Source: Conus ventricosus (lineage: Eukaryota; Mollusca; Gastropoda; Neogastropoda; Conidae). From it: a stretch of DNA of 64,000 bases. The notes under the pieces were generated by a model. That model worked only from the letters and a program-made list of their open reading frames with translations, did not search any database and was not told the DNA's origin. Location: NCBI GenBank assembly GCA_018398815.1, contig CM031610.1, positions 40,023,799-40,087,798 of the forward strand. The letters are read 5' to 3'. This document shows positions 10,471 to 26,089 of the stretch, in pieces (the first letter of the stretch is position 1; the number at the start of each line of letters is the position of its first letter). A program made the position numbers and the translations under genes.

Positions 10471-13400
10471 TAAACAAAGGGTTTTCAAGAGTAGGGGAAA
10501 AAGTAGCCAAAAAACTGAAAAACAAGCCCCCATAGAGTAAGGGTGGGGAAAAGGGGCCGTGACTAAACCCGGCTTCAAAAACAAAAGGGTGCCCTGTTCC
10601 CCGGCTTTCTTTTCAGGGGTGCCCAACGCCCCTTTCTCTGCAGGGGGCAGGAAAAGCTTTTAATTGCTATTTTCCGGCCTACCTGCCCGGGCACTTTTGG
10701 GGTTTTTTCTCCCAGGGGATTCTAAGTTAAAAAATTTTTGAATCGCAAATACTTTTCAACAGTTTTAAATAGATTAAATTGTGTGGAAGACAGGGAATCA
10801 CACAACTTTAAATATAACCACCCCCAAACACACACACACACACAAAACCCCTAAAACTTTCAAACACGCACATACCTACATGCACACACACCACATAAAA
10901 CCACACACACACACACCCCCAAAACACCACACATACACACAGGGGCCCCTCACACACAGGGGGGCCCACACACACAAAAACAAGACGGGCCATACCCACC
11001 CCACACCCGGGCCAAAAAATAAATACTGCTGCCCCTCCTCTAAACCCCCCTCCTCTTCAACCCCCAAACCTTTTCCTGCCTAGCATTCATCAAAATTTCT
11101 GAACGTTCGTCCACGTCCCCGGGGTAGCGCTTTTTCGGGCCGGGCCAAATCACCTAGTTAACGTAGCAGGGGCCGCTCAAAATAAAAAGGGAAACCCCAC
11201 ATTTTTTTTTCGCTGACAGTCGGACGCAGGATTTTTTTTACTTTTTGCGGGGGGTGTGTTTTTTAAAAACCCGGGTTTTTACTGAAAACAAATTTTTAAA
11301 ATTTTAAAAGGGTTTGTTGCCGTTAAGAAAAAATTGTTTGGCAAAGATACACCGAACAAAAAAATTCCCATCACGCGATACTGGGACGCGCAGAAAGACG
11401 GGGTTTTTTCAGTAAAAAAAATTTGTTTGAAAGGGCCTGCGCCACTTCAGCAAGATTTGTGAAGGGGACTGTGGGTTAGTGAAAATTTTTTACTGGTTTT
11501 GTGCAGTTGGTTTTTTTTATATAATTTTTTTTGATAAAGGCAGAACAAAACAGGGGGGAGATTTCTAAGCTGACAATACTTAAACAGCTTTTTATACCAT
11601 ACAAAATTTTCTTAGGGTTTTGGATAGTTGAAGGGGGCACCCCTCATAAAAAAGGAAAACCCCTCCCTCCCTAGACCTCCAAAAAGAAAGCTATCCTGTT
11701 TTTGTATGGGACAACCAAAAAACAAAAGATACACCAAAAAAATCCACCAATTTACTTAAAACAAAAGATTGAAGGGGGAATGACATTGGAAAAAGTTTTT
11801 GTTTTTGGGGCAGAGGAAAAAACGTCTGTTGCGTTGCATTGAAAACTGAAGGGGGGTTTTACACCCTTAAAAGGGCAGAACCCTACCAAAAAAAGTTTTT
11901 TTTAAAACTTGCAAAGGGTTTTGGCTTTTAGAACAGACCTTAAAGGGCCTTTTAAACAAAAAAAGACGGGGGGCGCATACTAAAAAAAGGGGATGAGGGG
12001 TTGAAGGCAATTAGGGATATCCCCTTCACATTTTTGCAAACAAAGAAAGATTGCTCGTTTTTGAATCCTTTATCTAAAATTTTTTTCTACAGTTTTCTTT
12101 CTTTCACAAATCTACTCTATGAGGGGGATTTGTATTTAAGTTTTAAGCATGGGGAGATTAAAATTTGGACTACCCCCGAACAAAAAACCAATTTCAACCC
12201 CCCAAACACACCCTCTCAAGTCCGCTCAGTGAAGAGAACCACCTTCACCCGAGGGGGGTTCAAAGGTCACGGGGTTTGGGGCCAAGCCTTTCCCTTTAGC
12301 GCTCAAACCCCCAAAGGGCAGAAAAAGGGTTACAGTGCAAGCCGTTCTTTAGCGCTTTAACCCTAGGGTTCAAAGGCCCTAAAAGGGCAACCGTTTCTTC
12401 AACGCTCCCCCCGTTTCCCCCCAAGCGGTCAAAGGTTACCCGCAGGGGAAACAATTTTTTTTTCTGTTTTGGGCCGCTTTGCTTCTACCCCCTTTTAAAA
12501 AAACTTTTGGGCTCCCTTTTTTAGCTCCCCAAAGAAAGTTTTAAAAAAAAAAAAAAAAAAAAACCAAACTAAACTCTGCCAATCCCCACCCCCAAAACCG
12601 GGAAATGAAAAAAGAGGAGGGTGGGGGAAATTAAACTTTTTTTTGCACTTGGGGCTCTTTAAAACTTGCAAAAAAACCAATGCATCGAAAAAAACGCAAG
12701 CACTGCTTGAAACCAATTTGTGTTACCCATGAAAAAATAATAAACTCTGTTACACCACACACATTTCCCCACCCCCCCCCCAACGCACGCACAACCCCCA
12801 CCCCACGCATGCAACCCCCCCCCACCCCACCATGCACTCCCCCCCCACCCCCCAACCCCCCCCCCCACGCACAACCCCCACCCCAGGGCTTTTGCACAAA
12901 CCCCAAACCCACCACAATTTCTTATTTAAGTCATTCCAATCATTCAAAAATTCCTTTTTAAAAATTTAATCCAAAAAAGTAACAAGGGTTTTACTATTTA
13001 AGTCATTCCAAAATTTCCCGGGGCAAGGTTAGGCAATTTTGGGTTCTTCCAATTTTTCCCAAAGTTTTTAAAGGGTTTTTTTAAAATTAGGGAGCCTAAT
13101 TTTTAAACCCCAATAAAAAAGGGTGGTTGGGGGGAATTTTTGATTGGTTTTTGGGGGTTGGTTTTTTTTTAAATGAAGTTTTTTAATAAGAATATTTTAA
13201 ATTTGGGGGAGAAGGGGGGGTTTTATGGGGGGAAAATGTTTTTTTTTGGGGGAAATAATTTTAAAAATGGGGGGAATAAGTTTTAAAATTTAAAAATTTG
13301 GGGGGTTTAAAAATTTTATTTTTAAATGGATTTTTTTTGGGGTTTTGGGGGGTTTTTGGTGGGGGGTTTTTTTTTTAAGGGGGGTCGGGGGGAAATTTTT

Positions 13401-16400
13401 TGATATTTTTGATTTGGGTTGAAGTTTTTTTTTTTTAAAAACCTTTAAAAAACCCCCCCCAAAAACAGAGCAATGGCCCAAAAATGGAAACAGTTTTAAG
13501 TAAATTTTCCCCATGAAAACTTTGGGGGGCGGTATCGGGGTTCGCATATTTTTTTAAACCCCCGGGGGGAACCCAACTTGTTCTGGCGCTGGCGGCGTTA
13601 TTTTTAAAGGATGCGAAACTTAAATTTTTTTTGTCTGTTCCACTCTGCAAATTTTTTTTCCCTTTTTAAAAACACGCCCGGGATGAGGATTCTTTTCACG
13701 GGGTCTCCCCCTTTTTTTCAGTTTTCGGATGATTTCTGGCTTGGGTTACTTTCTCCACCTAAATTCGGGTTTCTGATAATTTCCCATTTTTTTCATTTTA
13801 AAGGGGAAAAATAAAATCAAATATGTTTAAAAGTAATTAACCCCAAAGATTAATGGCGAAAACAATTTTCCCAAATTTCTGAAATATAAATCACACCCTA
13901 GAGACTCAAATCTTTTTTAAAAAACTGGACCCTTGCGTTAAATCTACGTAAGATCTTTTCAGAACAAGGGGAGCAAATCTACACTAGTTTAGTGTACAAA
14001 CTAAGAGCCTTTGCCCCCATTTTTTTACCATTCCTCCCCCTGCCTTCAAAACCTGTTAGAATTTTAAAATGTTTTGGGGCGACACTTTGAACCCTTTTCC
14101 CAATGCGAATTCAGTTCCCGGGAAACGTTTTGTTTTCCCCCCATGCTGCCAAAAAAAACACCTCCCCTTTTTGGGGGCTAAAAGTTTGATCATTAATTTG
14201 GGTCAGTCAAAATTTTCCCGGGAAGGGTTTGGGCCCCCCTGTAGCTGTAGAAATCATCACGGGTTCATGTTTTTTAATAATTATAATTATTTTATTTTCT
14301 AAAAGAGCACCAAAAAAAACTTTTGCTAACCTGTATCCCAAATCTGCTGTTATTGAGGCCTAAGGAAAGGATACTCAATTTTGGGTAAAAGCTTTTTAAA
14401 AAATTTAAACCAGCAGATCTTGGCAAACTAACTTTGAGGTTTCACAAAGCTGTTGCTATCATTCCCTTTGGGTTGGCCACAAAGATTTTCTGTAAAGAAG
14501 GAAAAAATTTCCAACAATAAAATATGTAAAAAAAAAAAATACTTTTTTAAAAAAAAAGGCTTCACTCGCAATAATGATGGGCGCGCTGTGGGAATGCGCT
14601 TGTTTTTAAGCGGCAAAATTTTTTGCTTTTAGTAAACTGGGGGATGACGGCGAGAAAAAAGGGCATAACAAAGCTATGACCCAACTAGAACGCACAAACG
14701 CCTATGAAAGGCAAGACTTGAGCAGTTAATTTTTTTAAATTGAAAAACCCTAAAAACGGGGGCCATGCACCTTTAAAACATTTAAAAATGTTGCCCAAAC
14801 AATAAAAGAATATTATTATAACAGGCAAACCGGTCCGGACATTGCCCCCCCCAAAAAATTCGGTTTTTTTATAAACCACCCAAAAAACCCAAAAGATGAA
14901 AAAAAAATGGGGTTTTTTGTCTTTTAGACTCCGTTTTTTTGTTTGGCCATAATTTTGGCTGAATAAAAAATGAACAAAACCTATTTTCCCCCAAAGGATT
15001 TTGGAAGGAATCAGGGAAAATTAAAAAACTAACCCAAAGCAGGGGGTTGTTATGAAAAAAACACAAAAGAAGGGTTTTACCCTAAACAAGCTTTTGGGCA
15101 AATTTATTTCCCTTTCGCCTAGACAATACAAACCGCATTTTGTCAATAAAAACCCAAAACGACACCCATCAAATGGACTTCTATTTTTAACCCCTGATGG
15201 GATTAAACAAAAAGATTTTTTACGAAATCACAGTCTTTGACTGGCTTCAAGAAACAAAAGGGACCAAAACAAAAAGAGTCTTCTGCTGTTGCTGTCGCTA
15301 AACAACTAATAAAACCCACGGGGCCCGCTAATTTTATCCTCGATGTTTTAAATCGAAGGAAAAGAATTTAAAGGCCAAGAAAATAAATTTAAATTGAAAA
15401 AAAACACAGAGTTACTTTTAGAAAGGCTTTCCCCGGGGTTCCAGACACGGGTTTTTGTTGAAAATTTTAACAAACATTACCGAAAGACTTTTTCCTACCA
15501 AAACAAAGAATTTGAGGACAATTCTCGCAACACAAAGGGGTTAGAAGACTCCCCTCATTTTGCCCCAAAGGGAATTTTGAAAATTTTAAAAAGGGGCAAA
15601 AGCCAGTACAAAAAATCAAAAAAAAAACAAAAAATGTTTTTGAAGGAAACTTCATCTACAAACTATTATTTTTTGGGATTGAAATAAGGTCCCTTTTAAA
15701 ATTTCCCGGGGGAACCAAAGGGCATTTCGCACGGGGCAACTGATCCATTTGGAGTGTTGACCCATATAAATAAAAAGAATTTAAAGAGAATCCGCCCGGG
15801 GTATTATTTACGAGAAACTGCCCCAACAAAAAAACCCCCAGCCCCTCAAGATCTTTTTTTAAGGAAGAACTGCAGATAATTCCGCCAACCAGTTCCGCTT
15901 TAATTAATTAAAGGTTCTCCATGCCCGTTTGCAAAATGAAAAACTTTTGGATTAACAAACACCCCGTTTTTGTTTTTTCTATCTAATGACTTCTTTGTTA
16001 CAACGTTGTTTTAAACCCCTTAAAATTAGATCGCGTTTTACTTGTCATGAGGGAAAAACTTATTGCCAAAACCAATGCTTCTTTTATTGCCCAATGTGAT
16101 ATTTTGACTGAAACAACGCGGGCGAGATTTTTCCCTTTGGGGCCTTTTTTAAATGTTTTCTCCGGGCTCAAATACGGAACATTTTTAAACCTTAACCCCC
16201 CACATACTCCGTGTTTTTACCTTTCCAAATAATTCATCCTTCATCTTTCCTAAAAAACCTTTTGTTTTAATTGGGAAAGCAAAGGGGGAATCTTTAGGGG
16301 AATCGACGTGTCTACCACCACTCGCTCCTTTTGCCCTCATTTCCATGTCTTTAAAAGATTCTTTAGTAAAATTTTATCTATAACAAAACCCACGTACTGT

Positions 16401-19400
16401 TAAAGGCTCTGGGCTCAATACGAATTAAATTTCCCTAAAAAATTCAACATCAAAAGCTTTGATAATTCAAAACAGTAAACCCCAAAAAAAAAAGGTTTTT
16501 CCCAAATTTACTTTCTTTTTTTTCATCATTTGGCCCAAAAAGGGGATCATAAATCTTCAAAGTCCTGGGTAATTTTGGTTTTTAAATTTGCTTAATTGCT
16601 TCGTTCTCCTTTTGGGGACCAATCTGACATCTTTTCCCTTGTGCGGGTTCTCCATAGTCTTTTCCCAAAAAACTGTTTTCATCAGCTTGAAAAATCCTTT
16701 TTTTTGAAGCATTTTGTGATTTTGGTTTTGAATCAGTGGGTTTTTCAGGTTTTATTGGGTTTTATGAAAAATGTTCTTTATCAAAAGCAATTATCGAAAG
16801 AACGGGTGTCCCAAATTTAGCCCCTTCTTTAAAAAAAAATTTTAGAAGTCTGAAAAGAAAAGACATTTTTTTTTTGCCACGGGAAAATTTTCAAAAATTT
16901 AGGCGGCTCCTTTTTGGGTCCATCTTTAGACTTTCTGCCTAATGGGTAGTCATTTGGGATCATGGGGTTTTTGAATTTTTCCAATCAAAATTCTAAATAA
17001 ACCACGCTTTGATCGGGCCCTTAAACGGGTTTAAAACCCCTTTAAAGCTTTTGAATATTAAATTTGACCTGTGTACCCTTTTAAGTTGCGTAAAGGAAGC
17101 GATTGCGCCATTGCCCCAAACCCAAAAAGATTGTTTCACTAAAAACATAAGAAGTTAGACCTTTTTCTCGATCAAAGCCAAGATTTGTTTTTTACGTAAA
17201 ATGCACGCCATAAATAAAATTTCCCCACGCCCAAACCCCTTTTTTAAACACTGTATCATGGTTAAGGTTTAGAAAAATAAAACAATTTTACTCCATAAAC
17301 TTTTAAAAAAGCAAACCCAACTCATCCCGGGCGCAGAAATGTAATGCGCGGGGTCCAGGCCAAAATTTTTTTTATGCAGTCCTTTCCCTTAAATTTTTTA
17401 AAACCCTCCGCCAACAAACATTTATCGCCCCCCTTTTAAAAAAAATTTATGATAAACCCCCCATCGTTTTTAAAAATCTAACTTCTGCCAAACCCTCTTT
17501 ACATGCTGGTAATCAGAAACACTGATTCCCCTTTCCCCTAAAAACTAAAAAAACGCGCCTTTAGGGAATGTATCTTTGGGCAAACTTTCCCAACTGTTCA
17601 TGTTTCTAAGGTAAACACCCTTTTTTAACAAATTGAGTCAAAATATTTTTTTTGTTTGGGGAGGACTTTTAAGGGCATACTAGTGCCTCTAGGGGCCCAT
17701 CATTGTTTTCTAAGTCGTAGAAAACATTTTATTTAAAATAAACAAAATTACTTTTCTATGACTGTCAATCATGCTAAACCCCAAGGGGCCTTTGGGTTTC
17801 TGCTTGCAAATATAAGATAGACCTAACCCCCCCAAATTATGAAAAAAAATGGCACTTCCAAAGGCCCTTTGGTTTTAAACTTTATTGAAAATTTCATTTT
17901 GGGTTTTTGCGCCGCTCCTCTAAACTTTCCCCCTAATGTATCATGGGCCCTTTTCTGTGGGTTACACCCTTGGGGGTTAGGGTCTAAAAACCCAAAAACC
18001 AACAATCGTGGGTGATCATAAATGCTGTTGAATCTTCCCCCAGTCATTATTTTCAATAAATTCAATTTTTTAGAACATCCCCTTACCACTTCCCGCATGC
18101 CTTTTTTAAAATTTCTCAGCATCTGGTCCTTTTTAAAAATCTGGGGCTGAAAGAGCGCCACCACCTGACAAAAATGAAGGGAAAAAGAACAAATCGATGA
18201 TTTTCCATTAAAAACTGTTTTTTGAAAATTTTTTGGCGCTGGCCCCCCATAAGGAACAATAAGCACTCAAAAATCGGTAAACTACTATGGGGAATTTTTT
18301 CAAATTTTCCTTTTCCCTTCTTAAAAAAAACTTTACTGCCTTCTGGGGGGTAATTTTTCGTATTACAGTCAACTGGCCGATACAATGTTTCTTATTTCCT
18401 TGCCTTTTAACAGATGCATTCTTGTTAAACATTTTTTGCAAAATTCCTTTTTTGTGCCCCTCTTTTGAAGATGCTCATTTGTTTACTCATTTTCGTATCA
18501 AAGGTAATGTGGCAGCCCCGTGGGAAAACCTTTGTTAAGTCAACATGAAAAATTTTCGGCTCGCCCCAAACGGTTTTGGGCTGTTCTTGGCACTTTTAAA
18601 TTTGGGACCAAATTTTTTTCCTCATCCCCTGTTAGAAAATTTAAAATTTTATTTTTTTGTTTTTTAAAACAGATCAATAATCCACGCTAACGGGAAAAAA
18701 AATTCCACTAAAGTTTTAAATCATTGATGAAAAGGGGGATAGTTAGAAACTCTCTCTGCCCTTTTTTGCGGGGGTAATGCAGCCTTTCAAGAAAAAACAC
18801 CACATAAAACCCTTTTTGCTGTATTCCCTTTTTGTTTAGAACGCTTTTTTTGCACTAATGCTGGAGGTATGGGAAAGTAGACTTGCCAACAAAACGGTCA
18901 TACTTAGACTGTTTTAATCTATCTCTAGGACTTCGCCCTCTGAAACCAAACCCGAGCCCCTTCTCATTTTTGGGTTTTTCAGCACAGCGTCAAACTTTGC
19001 AAGCAGTTTTGCTGCCCAACCAGACTTAAAAGTCCCTTAGAGGAAAGAATATCCGCTGTTTAATTTAGACCCCCGCCTTTAAATTTTTTTTTCATTTATT
19101 GTTTTTTTAAATCAATTAAAACCGCTAACATTACTTTAAAATGGGCGGGTCAAATTTTATTTTCTTGGGAAATTGAGAAATTTCAGGAAACCCAAAACCC
19201 CTTCCCTACGCTTCTGGGTCAATACTCTAAATCAATATCATTCAGGGTCTTGACAAATTTTCTTCAATTTCTTCAAAAAAATTTGTCTTTCCTTCATATT
19301 TAGCCATGTTGATCCTTTTTAACCCCAAAAATTTAAATTTTAAATTAAAAAAAAAAACCTTTAAACAACCAATATCAACGGGCTTTTTTTCCTTGGGCTC

Positions 19401-22400
19401 ATAAACTAAAGTTAAACCCCTTTTGGGAAAAGTTAAAGCTTTTTAACAAGGTTTTAAGGGCTTTACCTTTTTTTTAAACAATTTCCTTTTTATCTGCTCC
19501 GGGGGTCTGGTTTTTTGAGAAAAACTTTCCCTTGGGCCTTTCCCTTTAAAATTTTAAAATTTTGTCTTTTTTAGTCATCAAAATCGGGCCCGTAAAAACG
19601 ATTAAATTTTTTCAAACCCTGTTTTGATTTAGCTTGCCCCTTTTTTTATTGTCAGTTTAAAAAAACTAAGTTTAGCCTTATTTGTTTAAAACCCTAGCCG
19701 GGGGTCTTTTTATTTTGTTTTTTAAAATTTTTTGGCCCCGCCCCACCTACACTAATGAACACAGGGAGGCCAAAAAAAAAAACAAACCCCCCTAGAGGGA
19801 AAGCTGCGGTGCACCAACGCCTGTTGCAAAAAAGACCAACACTCTTTTTCCGCTGATGGGAGCAAATTTTAATCCCATGCCCATATTGAAAATATTTTAA
19901 AAAGCATTTAAAAAAAGCAAATACCTTGGGGTTTTGGGTTTTTCTTATTTTGAAAGGGCCCTCCTATTTTGTTGCATTTGTGTAATGTTTTTAAACTGAA
20001 GGTTTTTAACCCCTTTAGGGGTTTTTTATAAAAGCAGAAAAACCTGCTAACTCCCTTTTTTTGGCGGCGGGGGGGGGGGAACAAATTTGGGTAAACCCCG
20101 AACAGACCAACTTTTTATAAAAAAAAAAATAATTTATAAAAGGACCCCTTGTAATCTGCACCCTTTAATAATCAGGGCCCCCATCCTAAAAAAAAACAAA
20201 TGAAAATCAACGGTTTTTTCGGGTTCTTTTTTCCCGTTTTCAATTTTGGGAAAGTTTATTACGTCTCCCACAGTTCCTAAAAAGCTTCCATGTAAAATGA
20301 TTATCCCCGTTACCTTTGGGCAATTTCCCTAAAAACCTATTTGTTGTTAAATAATCATCAAGTCTTTCCTGTAATGTAAGTCTTTAGACCCCAAGTTTAA
20401 CGTCGGGTTTTTACCCCCCCCCCACCCCCCAAACCCAAATTTTTTTTTATTTTGAAAAAAGGGGATAAAAACAATTTCCCTTTCATAGATTTGGTTTGGA
20501 CTGCCCTCAATCGAACATTGTACTTTCGTTATTTTTTTTTTTAAAAAAAATTTTCACTTCCTCTTTTGGGAAAGGGTTTTTCATCTTTACACAGCAAAAA
20601 AATACCTTTAAGCGTTTTTGCTGAGAACCAAAAAAAAAAATTCCATATAGGTTTTGCCCTGCTCAAAGGGTAGTTGTATGGGGACCACGTTTTCGTATTT
20701 TAATTTCAATTTGGGGCTTATTTTTTTCCCAACAGCTTTGCTAAATCAGGGTTTCTAACAAAGTCAAACTCTAAAAGCGGTCAAAAATTTCTTACTTTGC
20801 TTCTGTCTGTTGATTTTTTTAAAAAATTTGTATTCATTTTAAAAATTAAATTCAATGACAATCGGCCCTTTTTAAACTCCTTGAAATATGGGGGGAATTT
20901 CCCCTTTAAAAACACCCAAAAACTAGGGGGAAAGGGAAAAACGTTACCATAAAGCAAAAAATACAGCTAAAGCCCTTTTTTCTGCTTTAGCACCTGAGGG
21001 GGTTCGGGGCCTTTTCTAAGTTTTAGTGCTTCTTTATTGCCCTTTTCCCTTTAAACGCAAGATCCCCTTTCCCCCCGCGTTAGCCATAATCAAATTTGGG
21101 TTTAAAAAAATTCTGCATTGTTTAAAGAAAATAAATTCTTGCCCCTCAATTTTTTCAGAAATTTTCTTTAAAAATTTTCCCTTTCCCAAATTTTGGGCAA
21201 AAATGGTTTTTGGGTTTTGGGCGTTAGGAAGCGATTCATTTTAAAAGTAAAACCTGCAAAAGCCTGGCACGATCAAAACATTTCCCCTCCTAGTCTGGAA
21301 ATCTAACATAAAATTTTGCCCCAAATATAATGGATTATTTTGGGAAAATAAATTCCTTTTTTTCCCTGCAACCCCCAAGGGGTTTTTTTCCCGCTTTTTA
21401 TCGGGGCCAAAAAATCCCACCAAAAAGCCGGGGGCCAAATTTTTTTTAAAAAAAATAAAAATTAATTATTTAAAAAATGGGAGGGAATTTAAGATGAAGA
21501 AAATTAGGAAGTTTTTTTTACCCTGGAGACAATGAGTTTAAATGATCCCCTTTTCCCCGGCATCGCTCAGCGCTCTAAAGCGACGTAATTTAAAAGAAAA
21601 AACCGGGCGGGGCATTTTAAAAAAAGTTTAGGTCCCAAAACCTCCCAAAATTTTTTTGACCCAAAGATTTTTTAAAATTTGAAAATTCATTTGTTTGTAA
21701 AGGGGGATCAAAGGGGAATCTGTTCGGGTTACCCCCAAAAAAACCCAACCCCTCAAAATTTTTTCCAAAGTTCAATTAAAACAAAAACTTTTGGTTAAAA
21801 AAATCAAAATTCCCCCTTTGGCCCTTGCTAGACCAAAATTAGATAGGGGGGCAGTTTCAAACTTCAAAACACAAATACAAGAACTCCCCAACAGCAACCA
21901 AATACAAAAAAAGGACTTAAAAAATTAAAAACAAACAGCAAATAAATAAAAAAGCCCAAAAGAAGCAGAAACCCGTTTTTTTAAAAAACAGCTTAAAAAC
22001 AAAAACACGACTCCCCGCTACCCATGCGGAATAACGCCCTTGATCATGCTTTGAAAAGGGTCAGAGGGGAATTAACAAACAATTACAAAACTAGGGGGAA
22101 AAATAGCATTAAAAAGAGAAAAAAAAAAAAACCTTGAGGCTGAAGACGCCAACTTTGACCGAAATTAAAGAAAAAATAAACAAAGACTAAAAGATCTTGA
22201 ACAAAAAAAATCACAAAACTAGAAATGTAAAATACTTAAAACCCAGCCCAAAAACAAACTCAAGTGAATAAATAAAAAAAACATCGAAAAAATTTTTTAA
22301 AGAAGACACACAAATACAGAACGAATACGAACACTGGTTTTGAGAAACAAGGTTTTACATTTTAACGTTATAAAAACCTTAAAATTTGCAATAACACACT

Positions 22401-25400
22401 ATGTTGGCTATTTCAGGGGGGCGGTGGGGGCCAAAGTCCCCCGCCTCCACCCCATCGCCTCCCCCCCTGATAAATATGGGTAAAAAAACCCGCTTGATCC
22501 TTGAAATTTATTAAAAAAATTAGCTTAAAAACCGGGACGCTTAAACCCGGAATATTTGGGGGGGGATTGTCAAATGCTTTTTTCTACTCAAGCAAAGATT
22601 GGCTTTTTGGGCCCAGCACTTTTGGGCATTATTCTCTTAATAGTTTTTGGGGTTTCTATTTTAAATAAGATAAAGACCAATAATCCTAAAACCAGTTAAT
22701 CCCCAAAACAAGCCTGTCTTTTTATATTTCCCTTTGGGGGTCGCGAACAGATTTCCCCGAGCCCTTTTCCGAGTCTTCCCAAAGGCCTTTTTCTTTTGGG
22801 TTCGGGGGTTGGATGACTTTAACTTTGGGGTTTTTTTTTATTGTTTTTTAATATTAAATGGCTCAGAAATTTTTGTCGTTTTTTTTTTTAACCTTCTGTT
22901 TAGGGGCCCGCTAAAAGAAATTTTATTAAAATTTTAAATTTTTATACCCCAACTAGTCTGAGTCAGAAGGGAGCATGTAAAACCCTGCCAACAGCAAAGT
23001 CTTCTTTTGATCTTTCAAATTGTTTAAAAAAATTTTGTACCTTTTAAAAACTTTAAGGGAAATCAACGTAAATTAATGGGGTCCCTAAATTTCTAAATAT
23101 TTTTTTTTGCGTCAAAGGGCCCTAAAGGGTCATTTTATGCTCCCAAACTTTCCTGTTGCCAACCAGCAAACACCAAACGTAAGCAAAGAGTCTTTATTCG
23201 TTCTATTCCCGCCCCCATTTAGGCCCCCTTTGAAATTCTAAGAAAAAATTTTTTCCATGGCCCGTTTTAAAGCTCTTGCGGGAGGGACCCGGGGCCCAAA
23301 AGTTGTCCAAAAAAAAAAAGATTTGAAAGAGGGTTTCCCGTCATTTAACTTTCTGTGCGTGCCCCGAAAAAAAAGGGCGCCTAGGGCCCCTGATTAAAAA
23401 CCAAAATTTTTTTTAAACCTGTCCCTTATGTTAATATTTGAAATTCCCTTACAGATCCTTTTAAAAAACCTTCAGTCTATTGTTGCAAGTTGGGTTAAAA
23501 GGGTTTTTCATTTGTAATGGGCCGCAGTTCAGTTTAAAAAAAACGTCCGGGAAGGGGTTAAAAAAAAAGGGAAAACTTACACTGACCTCACCCAAAATCA
23601 TGGTTTTAAATGATCACATACCCCCAAATCCACACCCGTTATGGGGCCAAAAAACAGCAAAATTTTTAAATGGGTTTTGATAAAAAATGCATCGGATACA
23701 AAACCCCGCTTTCTTGGGTGGTCGTTTTTTAATAGGGGGGGAAGATTCCCGCTTAATGGATACCACCTTTTTTTAAAAGAGGCATCCCGGGGCACAAATG
23801 TCCAAAAGGGACATTGCTATATTTTTAAGATTGAGTGGGGGGCCCAACCCAAAAATTTTGAAACAGTATATTTGAATCACTCATTTTTAATTTGTTTTTA
23901 AAAAAAGTTTGTAAACCTAACAACTCAAGACCGTCCTTCGTTTTTTTGAACAAGCTATTAAAAACGAATGCGGGGCCCAAAAAGGTTTTCGCTTCATGAA
24001 AAAATTTTACAAAGTCGTATGGTTTAAAATAAGTGAAACCAGGGGAATAATAAGGTTTTTAAAAGTTAACAGACCGGGGCCAAAACCGGGGGCCCTTAAC
24101 AAAAAACCCGATTTTATTACGGGGGGGGGTCCAAAAGAACAATGAGTAACTTTTACATTACTCTCAACTTAAAAAATGCAAACTAAAAACAATGTTAAAA
24201 TTTAAGCTTGAAGAAAAAAACATCTTTCTTTTTTTTATAGAGAGCTACAAAAATTTTGGGTTTCAAATACAATTTTTCCCACCCCATATTTTTTTTTTTC
24301 TGAGCCAGACAAAAAAATACTTATGGGGAAAATCCGCTCGATCTTGCATTACATCATTAAATCTAAAGTTCATTTGGGGTGGCTGACCCGGGTGAAAACT
24401 TATAAATGGAAAGGGCCCCCAACTTTTTAAAGGGTCTTTTGTCAGGGAAGGGGCATATTTTCATTTAAAAAAATACAATTCCCTAATTTTTCCCGTTTAA
24501 AAAAATTTGTTTTTGGAATCATTTTAAAATAAAAATCAAAGACAAAACGGGGGAAAATTTAAAATGTGATAACCGCAAAATGGTTGGAAATAAAATAATC
24601 TTTTACTAAAAAAAAGTCGCGGGGCCCGAAAATCAGGAGTTTCATTAGCGCCCGTGAGGGGGTTTTAAAAATTTTGAAATTTAAAAAACCTTCAGCCTTG
24701 CGGGAACTTTTAACGAACCCCCTTTAGATAGGCCTTTTTAAAGGGTTTTTAGTACAATAAAGATCGATTAAAAAACCAAAAGGGTTTCCACAACAAAAAA
24801 AATTTCCTAAACAAACGGGGCGCTCTAAAGCAAATAAATTTTGGGCAATGAAAATAAAATATTCGAAAAACCCACCTCAAATGGCACTTGAACCTAAATT
24901 TTAAAAGGGGCCCCAAAATTTTAATTCAAAAGCCATTTACATATTTTAAGGGGCCCCAAAAAAGGGGGTTTAAAAAAATCACTCTGCCCTTTACCTGTAA
25001 GTCTTATGCCAATGAAAAAATTGCGGAAAAAGAAATTTAAAAAAAGCCGATGGGAAAAAAAATCCAAACCTTCCCCAAAGGAAGCGGGTTTTAAAAAAAT
25101 TCTTCTACAAAATTACAGTTTTATTCCCCCAAATAAATTAGGGAAAACGTTCACAATAATATTTGAAAAATTCCCGCTTTTAAAAAATAAAGGGGAGGGG
25201 TGGGGTTTTTGGGCGTTAGTGACGTCCTTTTTAAAGGAATTTTAATTAGCTGGGAAAAATTAAAGGTTCCCGTCCTTTAAAATTACTTTTCGTCTTTTTC
25301 ACAATGGTGGGGGTATTAAGGTTAAAAACAACCAAACCAAAAAAAATCAAAATTTGTCTAAATAAAACAATCTTTCAGCACTAAAATTTGGGTTAAAACT

Positions 25401-26089
25401 TACAAAAATTTAGACCTTTAAAATTTTTTTTATACTGGGAAAAAGTTTTTTTACAGAGAGCAAGATAAAAAAAATAACGGGGTTTGATTAAAATTTTATA
25501 TAAAACTTGGGGCAGTTAAACTTTATGACAAAACCCCTCATTGTTTTATTAATTTTACAGACCCCTTTTTGGAAAAAAAAATATTTGTCCTTTGACCTGT
25601 TACAAACATTTTTTCGTTATAATTTTAAAACAATTGTGGGTTTTTTGTCCAAACTTTAATGGAACAAAGCCCAAAAAGATAAAGGTTTTTTTTGGACAAT
25701 GAAAGACATATATTTAGTTAATCCAACAATAAACTTATGAGGGTTTTTGAACAGTTTTTTTAGACCCGGTTTTAAGGAACGCAGACACTATTTTTAAAGT
25801 GACTGTTTGGCAGAAAGGGGCATAGGTTTAAAAAAGAAACACTTTGTCCAAAAATGGGTTTCAGTGGAAGGCCTGCCCGGAAAGTGTGTGGATTTTGCCA
25901 GAAAAAAAACTCATTTTAAAAGACTTTTGAGAACAGTTAAAGAAATGTATTTTATTCACATGAAAAAACAAAAACTCTTTTTAAGAATTTTTTGCGCAAA
26001 AAGATGTTATTTAAAACGATCAGGAAAAACACAGGGTTAAGCAAAAAATGAAAAACTGAAAAATTTTGTAAATTATATTGAAAACCCGG

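Noticed and set aside
17823..18266. 147-codon minus-strand frame
   Set aside because: Lies wholly in the corrupted tract; no recognisable domain.
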